From: Acidobacteriota bacterium
GTDB lineage: Bacteria; Acidobacteriota; Thermoanaerobaculia; UBA5066; Gp7-AA6
Direction of reading: 5' to 3'
DNA: 64,000 nt
NCBI GenBank assembly: GCA_027307335.1
Contig: DAHUXD010000014.1
Span: 62,001 to 126,000, forward strand
Below, one piece after another: positions 60,510 through 64,000 of this stretch (positions within the stretch are counted from its first letter, which is position 1; the number at the start of each line of letters is the position of its first letter). A model generated the notes under the pieces. The model was not told the DNA's origin. It did not search any database and saw nothing but the letters and a program-made list of their open reading frames with translations. The translations under genes and the position numbers were made by a program.

Positions 60510-62206
60510 TTCGCGGAGCCGCCCCCGGGCTCGGCCCACCAGGCGAGGGGACCGGGCCAGATCCCGTAGAGTCCGAGCGGCGAGGTGGTCAGCCCGCGGA
60601 TGCGGCGGCGGAAGGCGTTCTTCTGCGACGCGTTGACGACGAAGATGGCCGGCGCCTCGTCGCGGAAGAGGCGGTGCAGGCGGTGGAGGTCCGCGAGCCG
60701 CCGGGCGTCGTCCGTCTCGCCGCGGGCCTCGGTCATCAGCCGGTCCGCCTCCGCGCTCGCGAAGCAGCCGTCGTTCAAGCCTGCGGGCGCGCACTGCGAG
60801 GAGTGCCAGTACGGATACGGATCGGGATTCGGGTCGACCGCCGACCAGGCGAGCGACGCGGCCTCGAAGGCGCCGCCGTCGACGCGCTCGACGAACGCAG
60901 CCCACTCCATCGGCCGCACGCGCGCGGTCACCCCGACTTTCGCGAGCTCGGCCGCGAGCATCTCGTCGATCTGCCGGCCGATCTCCGAGCCCGCCGAGAC
61001 GAGCAGCTCGAACTCGAACCGGCGGCCGTCCTTCTCCCGCGGCGCGCCCGGCGAGGGCGACCGCCAGCCGGCCTCGTCCAGCAGCTTCGCCGCGGCGGCC
61101 GGATCGAACGGGAGCGGCTCGACGGTCGCGTCGTACGCGGGCGAGTCCGGGGCCCAGGGCCCCGAGATGATCCGGGCGGAGCCCCGGTAGAGGTTCCGCA
61201 CGATCGACGCCCGGTCGAGCAGCATCGTGAGCGCGCGGCGCACCCGGGCGTCTCCGAAGAACGGCGACCGGCTGTTCAGCGCGATGTAGTTGTAGTCGAG
61301 GTTGTAGAACTCGACCAGGCGGCAGCAGGCGGCGAAGTCCGGGTCGGCGGCGGCCCGCTGCTTCGCCGCCGCGTCGATCGGATCGGCGTCGAGCTCGCCG
61401 GCGAGCAGCAGGCGCCAGGCCGTCGTGTCGTCGGGAAGGATCCGGAACACGACGCGGTCGAAGTGCCCCGCCGGCCCCGCGTAACGCGGGTTGCGCTCGA
61501 GGACGATCGACTCCTGCGTCTTCCACGAGACCAGCCGGTACGGGCCGTCCGACAGGGGCGCGCGGTTGTCCCGGGCGCGAAGGAACTTCTGGCGCTCGAA
61601 ACGATGGGCGGGCAGGACCGGGAGCACGAACGCCATTGCGCGGAAGGCGTAGGGCTTCCGGAATCGGACGCGGAAGCGCCGCTCCCCGACGGCCTCGACG
61701 CCATCGAGCTCTTCGAACAGCGGCTTGAACACCGGCGCGGGCACCTTCGGATCCGCGATCTGCCGGATCGTGAAGACCGCGTCCCCGGCGGTGACCGGCT
61801 TCCCGTCCTCCCAGACCGCGTCGGGGCGCAGCGTGATCGTGAAGGTCAGGCCGTCCGGGGACCGCTCGAGCGACTCGGCGAGACCCGGCACGAGCGCGAG
61901 CGTCGCGTCGAAGTCGAACAGGTTCCGCTGCACGTACTGCAGGACCTCCGCCTCGGGCCCGCTCGACTGCAGCACCGCGTTCAAGGTCGTCGGCTCCCCC
62001 GTCAGGCGCCGGCGCAGCACGCCGCCGTCCACGGGCGTTCCGGTCCGCGACTCGTCCAGATAGCCGAGCTTCGCGGGCGCCGAGGTTGGTGTCCGCGCGG
62101 GTCCGGGCGTCGGGGGCAGCACCGCCGGCGCCTCGGGGCGCGCGCGGCAACCCGCGCCGGCGGAAAGAAGGGTCCCGAGGAAAACCGCCGCGGCGCCCCG
62201 GTTCAT
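60506..62206 (-). CDS. Peptide ABC transporter substrate-binding lipoprotein (SBP_bac_5)
   Basis: 566 residues. Lipoprotein signal with lipobox AGAGC (Cys20), a Pro-rich linker, then an SBP_bac_5 domain: GGVLRRRLTGEPTTLNAV, LTFTITLRPDAVWEDGKPVTAGDAVFT and LDYNYIALNSRSPFFGDARVRRALTMLLDR. It binds peptides or nickel-type ligands and delivers them to the two permeases behind it. ATG 62206 lies nine bases from a CATAAT -10. Confidence 0.92.
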   Translation of the reverse strand: MNRGAAAVFLGTLLSAGAGCRARPEAPAVLPPTPGPARTPTSAPAKLGYLDESRTGTPVDGGVLRRRLTGEPTTLNAVLQSSGPEAEVLQYVQRNLFDFDATLALVPGLAESLERSPDGLTFTITLRPDAVWEDGKPVTAGDAVFTIRQIADPKVPAPVFKPLFEELDGVEAVGERRFRVRFRKPYAFRAMAFVLPVLPAHRFERQKFLRARDNRAPLSDGPYRLVSWKTQESIVLERNPRYAGPAGHFDRVVFRILPDDTTAWRLLLAGELDADPIDAAAKQRAAADPDFAACCRLVEFYNLDYNYIALNSRSPFFGDARVRRALTMLLDRASIVRNLYRGSARIISGPWAPDSPAYDATVEPLPFDPAAAAKLLDEAGWRSPSPGAPREKDGRRFEFELLVSAGSEIGRQIDEMLAAELAKVGVTARVRPMEWAAFVERVDGGAFEAASLAWSAVDPNPDPYPYWHSSQCAPAGLNDGCFASAEADRLMTEARGETDDARRLADLHRLHRLFRDEAPAIFVVNASQKNAFRRRIRGLTTSPLGLYGIWPGPLAWWAEPGGGSAK

Positions 62207-62215
62207 GCGGCGAAG

Positions 62216-62221
62216 ATTATG
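62216..62221 (-). promoter_or_regulatory. -10 element CATAAT for the peptide-transporter operon
   Basis: Minus-strand CATAAT with nine bases to ATG 62206, in the 46-bp gap behind the large propeller-like gene. It predicts a leaderless transcript for the binding protein-dppB-dppC-coaD-thioesterase operon. Confidence 0.55.
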
Positions 62222-62252
62222 CCGCGATTCGGTACCGCGCCGCGGACGGCCG

Positions 62253-64000
62253 CTACGGAGCGACGAACGAGGCGGTCGCGACGTTGCGCGCGGCGTCGGT
62301 GACGCGCACGAGGAGGTAACCGCCCTTCGCCTCGGGCGGGAGGTGGATGGCGTACGACTCGCGCGGCGAGTCGGAGAGGCCGTCCTTCGGCTCGACGCGG
62401 GTCCACTTCTTCGCGTCGACGCTGTACTCGGCCTCGAGAATCGGCGAGGCGGAGTCCTCGGCCGAAAACTCGAGAACCCCGGCCGAGCGCGCGGTTTCCC
62501 GGATCACCGGCGGCGTGTTGTCGATCCGCACGGGCGACGTCTCCCGCGAGGCGGTGCGGGCGTCGCCCGGGTTCGTCTCGGCGTCGGAGGCGTGGAGGCG
62601 GAAGATGTAGTCGCCGTCGGGCAGGGCGGTCGCGTCGAACGAGTAGAACGTGTCGCGGATGTCCTTGCGGAGCAGGATCCACTTGCCGCCCGAGGCCGGA
62701 CGGAACTCGAGCTCGTAGACGAGCGGGTCCCCGTCCGGATCGGATGCCTTCCACTGGAGCGTCCGGTAGCCCTTCCGGAAGAGCTTGCGCGGCGAGCCCT
62801 CGGAGCGCGGCTCCTCGAGGCCGGTGAAGATGCCGCGCTCGTCCTGGGCCGAGCTCTCGAAGACGTTCGCGCCTCCCGACGCCGATCGCGCGAGCACCTC
62901 GGCCGGATCGAGCGCGGTGAACGCGTCGATCACCGGGGTCGCGTTGTGATTCCGGTACGCGGCCTCGACCCTTCGGACGACCGGGGTGAGCCCCTCGCGG
63001 CCGGTCATGTGGAGCTTCCACTGGAGGTAGCGCCCGTCCGGCGCCCGGATCTCGACGGATTCCGCCCCCGCCTCCCAGGCCGACCACGCGCTCCACGTGG
63101 CGTCGGGCGTCGCGGACTCGCCCGAGCGGAACGCGAACTCGATGCGGGTCCCCCCGGGCACGTCGCCTTGCCAGCGAAACGCGCCGAAGCGGCTCGTGCG
63201 GCCGGTGTCCTTCACGGCCGAGACGTACTCGCCCGCGGCCGCGCCGGTGGTCGGGCGGTAGAGCGCCGTCGGCCCGTTCGTCCCGACGTCGCCGCCGGCG
63301 AGGAAGGTGACCTGCTTCTCGTCGAACGTCCGCGCGAGCGCCCACGAATCCGGCGTGAGCTCGTACAGCTTGCCGCGCGGCCCGGTTCCGGCGAGGACGC
63401 CCTCCCCCGCCGGATCCCGCGCGAGGTCGAAAACGATCTCGTCGGAGCTCGTCCACACGGCCCGGGGCACCTCCGCGCCGTCGAACAGGACGACCTCCGA
63501 GGAGTAGCCGCCGCGCAGGCCGCTCCGGCCCGGCGCGAGCCTCGGCGACGACACCGACACCGAGACCTCCGCCTTGCCGCCCCGGTCCTCGTCGTCGCTG
63601 CCGGGCGAGGCGGTCCGCGGCGCCTTCGGCGGCGGCAGCGCGGCGGGCAGCGAGACCGGCTCGCCCCCGGAGGAAGGCGACGCGCCGTCGGCCGACGTGA
63701 ACGCGGCCCAGACACGACCCGCCCGGTCGCCCGCGATCGACGCCACCTCCTGCTTCGACGAGTCGTAGACGGTGGCGACGCGTCCGGCCCTGTCGATGCG
63801 CAGCAGCAGGCCCGATCCGGACGTGCCGGCCCAGACGCGCCCCTCGCCGTCGACGTACAGCGCGCGAACGTGGGGGTCGCTCGCGGCGTGCACGCGCTCG
63901 CCCTTCCCCGCCGCGGTGACGCGGTGGATCTCGCCCGGCAGACCGGTGCCGACGTAGAGCACCGGCCCGTCGAAGGCGAGCGCCCAGACGTACTGCGCCT
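62253..64000 (-). CDS. Large beta-propeller/fibronectin-like surface or periplasmic protein, N-terminus outside window
   Basis: The frame is open to the window edge; 581 residues visible. Repeated propeller-blade units appear at the N-terminal part (LYVGTGLPGEIHRV, VRALYVDGEGRVWAGTSGSGLLLRID, VASIAGDRAGRVWAAF), as in NHL/two-component-regulator propellers. A central carbohydrate-binding-like region follows (ARTFDEKQVTFLAGG to WSAWSAWE). Then come Ig/FN3-like domains (WKASDPDGDPLVYELEFR; VRIDNTPPVIRETARSAGVLEFSAEDSASPILEAEYS). The TPPVI and DxxSPI patterns suggest an extracellular adhesion-like protein. Its full size and signal peptide cannot be seen. Confidence 0.75.
   Translation of the reverse strand, partial: AQYVWALAFDGPVLYVGTGLPGEIHRVTAAGKGERVHAASDPHVRALYVDGEGRVWAGTSGSGLLLRIDRAGRVATVYDSSKQEVASIAGDRAGRVWAAFTSADGASPSSGGEPVSLPAALPPPKAPRTASPGSDDEDRGGKAEVSVSVSSPRLAPGRSGLRGGYSSEVVLFDGAEVPRAVWTSSDEIVFDLARDPAGEGVLAGTGPRGKLYELTPDSWALARTFDEKQVTFLAGGDVGTNGPTALYRPTTGAAAGEYVSAVKDTGRTSRFGAFRWQGDVPGGTRIEFAFRSGESATPDATWSAWSAWEAGAESVEIRAPDGRYLQWKLHMTGREGLTPVVRRVEAAYRNHNATPVIDAFTALDPAEVLARSASGGANVFESSAQDERGIFTGLEEPRSEGSPRKLFRKGYRTLQWKASDPDGDPLVYELEFRPASGGKWILLRKDIRDTFYSFDATALPDGDYIFRLHASDAETNPGDARTASRETSPVRIDNTPPVIRETARSAGVLEFSAEDSASPILEAEYSVDAKKWTRVEPKDGLSDSPRESYAIHLPPEAKGGYLLVRVTDAARNVATASFVAP

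Overview
This is a gene-dense (about 62 protein genes in 64 kb, no gap above about 110 bp), very GC-rich stretch of a Gram-negative bacterial chromosome. Apolipoprotein N-acyltransferase, several lipobox lipoproteins, a predicted beta-barrel protein, a kinase with PEGA repeats, DUF1684 and M28/M1/M20 peptidases suggest an Acidobacteriota member, perhaps of the Thermoanaerobaculia. This is inferred from gene content only; no rRNA marker is present. I saw no tRNA, rRNA, CRISPR array, insertion sequence or prophage.

Layout. 0-9.6 kb: end of a PLP aminotransferase, guaA with a small membrane protein, a SpoIIE-type phosphatase, a secreted M28 peptidase, a threonine dehydratase-like enzyme and a lone ParB-like protein. 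9.6-17.6 kb: a lysine-fermentation operon (kdd, a KamB-like reactivase, kamD, kamE, kal, kce, amino-acid permease) headed by a secreted cyclase-fold hydrolase. 17.5-23.2 kb: M20 peptidase, lytic transglycosylase, Xer recombinase, a LeuA-like acyltransferase and a beta-barrel protein. 23.3-26.4 kb: thiolase, hydroxyacyl-CoA dehydrogenase and crotonase, which could carry crotonyl-CoA from lysine to acetyl-CoA. 26.4-32.5 kb: serine hydrolase and lipoprotein, divergent from a Ser/Thr kinase-PEGA, TPR and DUF1684 set. 32.5-39.5 kb: NUDIX, prfB (with the classical programmed +1 frameshift), lnt, lipA, SPOR protein, slipin and NfeD. 39.5-43.9 kb: a set that looks like a bacterial ceramide pathway (CerR-like reductase, serine palmitoyltransferase, GNAT-type ceramide synthase candidate, and a convergent Aur1-like PAP2 enzyme). 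44-51.5 kb: M1 peptidase, membrane proteins, aminotransferase, cation exchanger, SpoU methyltransferase, AMMECR1 and a hydrolase. 51.5-64 kb: archaeal-type GAPDH, zinc-ribbon protein, NYN-LOTUS protein, thioesterases, YgfZ, EamA transporter, coaD behind an oligopeptide ABC transporter, and part of a large propeller-like protein.

Two sequence-level habits run through the window. First, many operon-first genes carry a TAnnnT or CATAAT -10 element only 6-10 bases from the start codon, which predicts leaderless mRNAs. In several divergent pairs the two opposed -10 elements share a central TA or lie within a 40-bp gap. Second, genes inside operons are joined by 4-base stop/start overlaps. These include rare TTGA (three times) and CTGA (once) forms, so TTG and probably CTG starts are in use.
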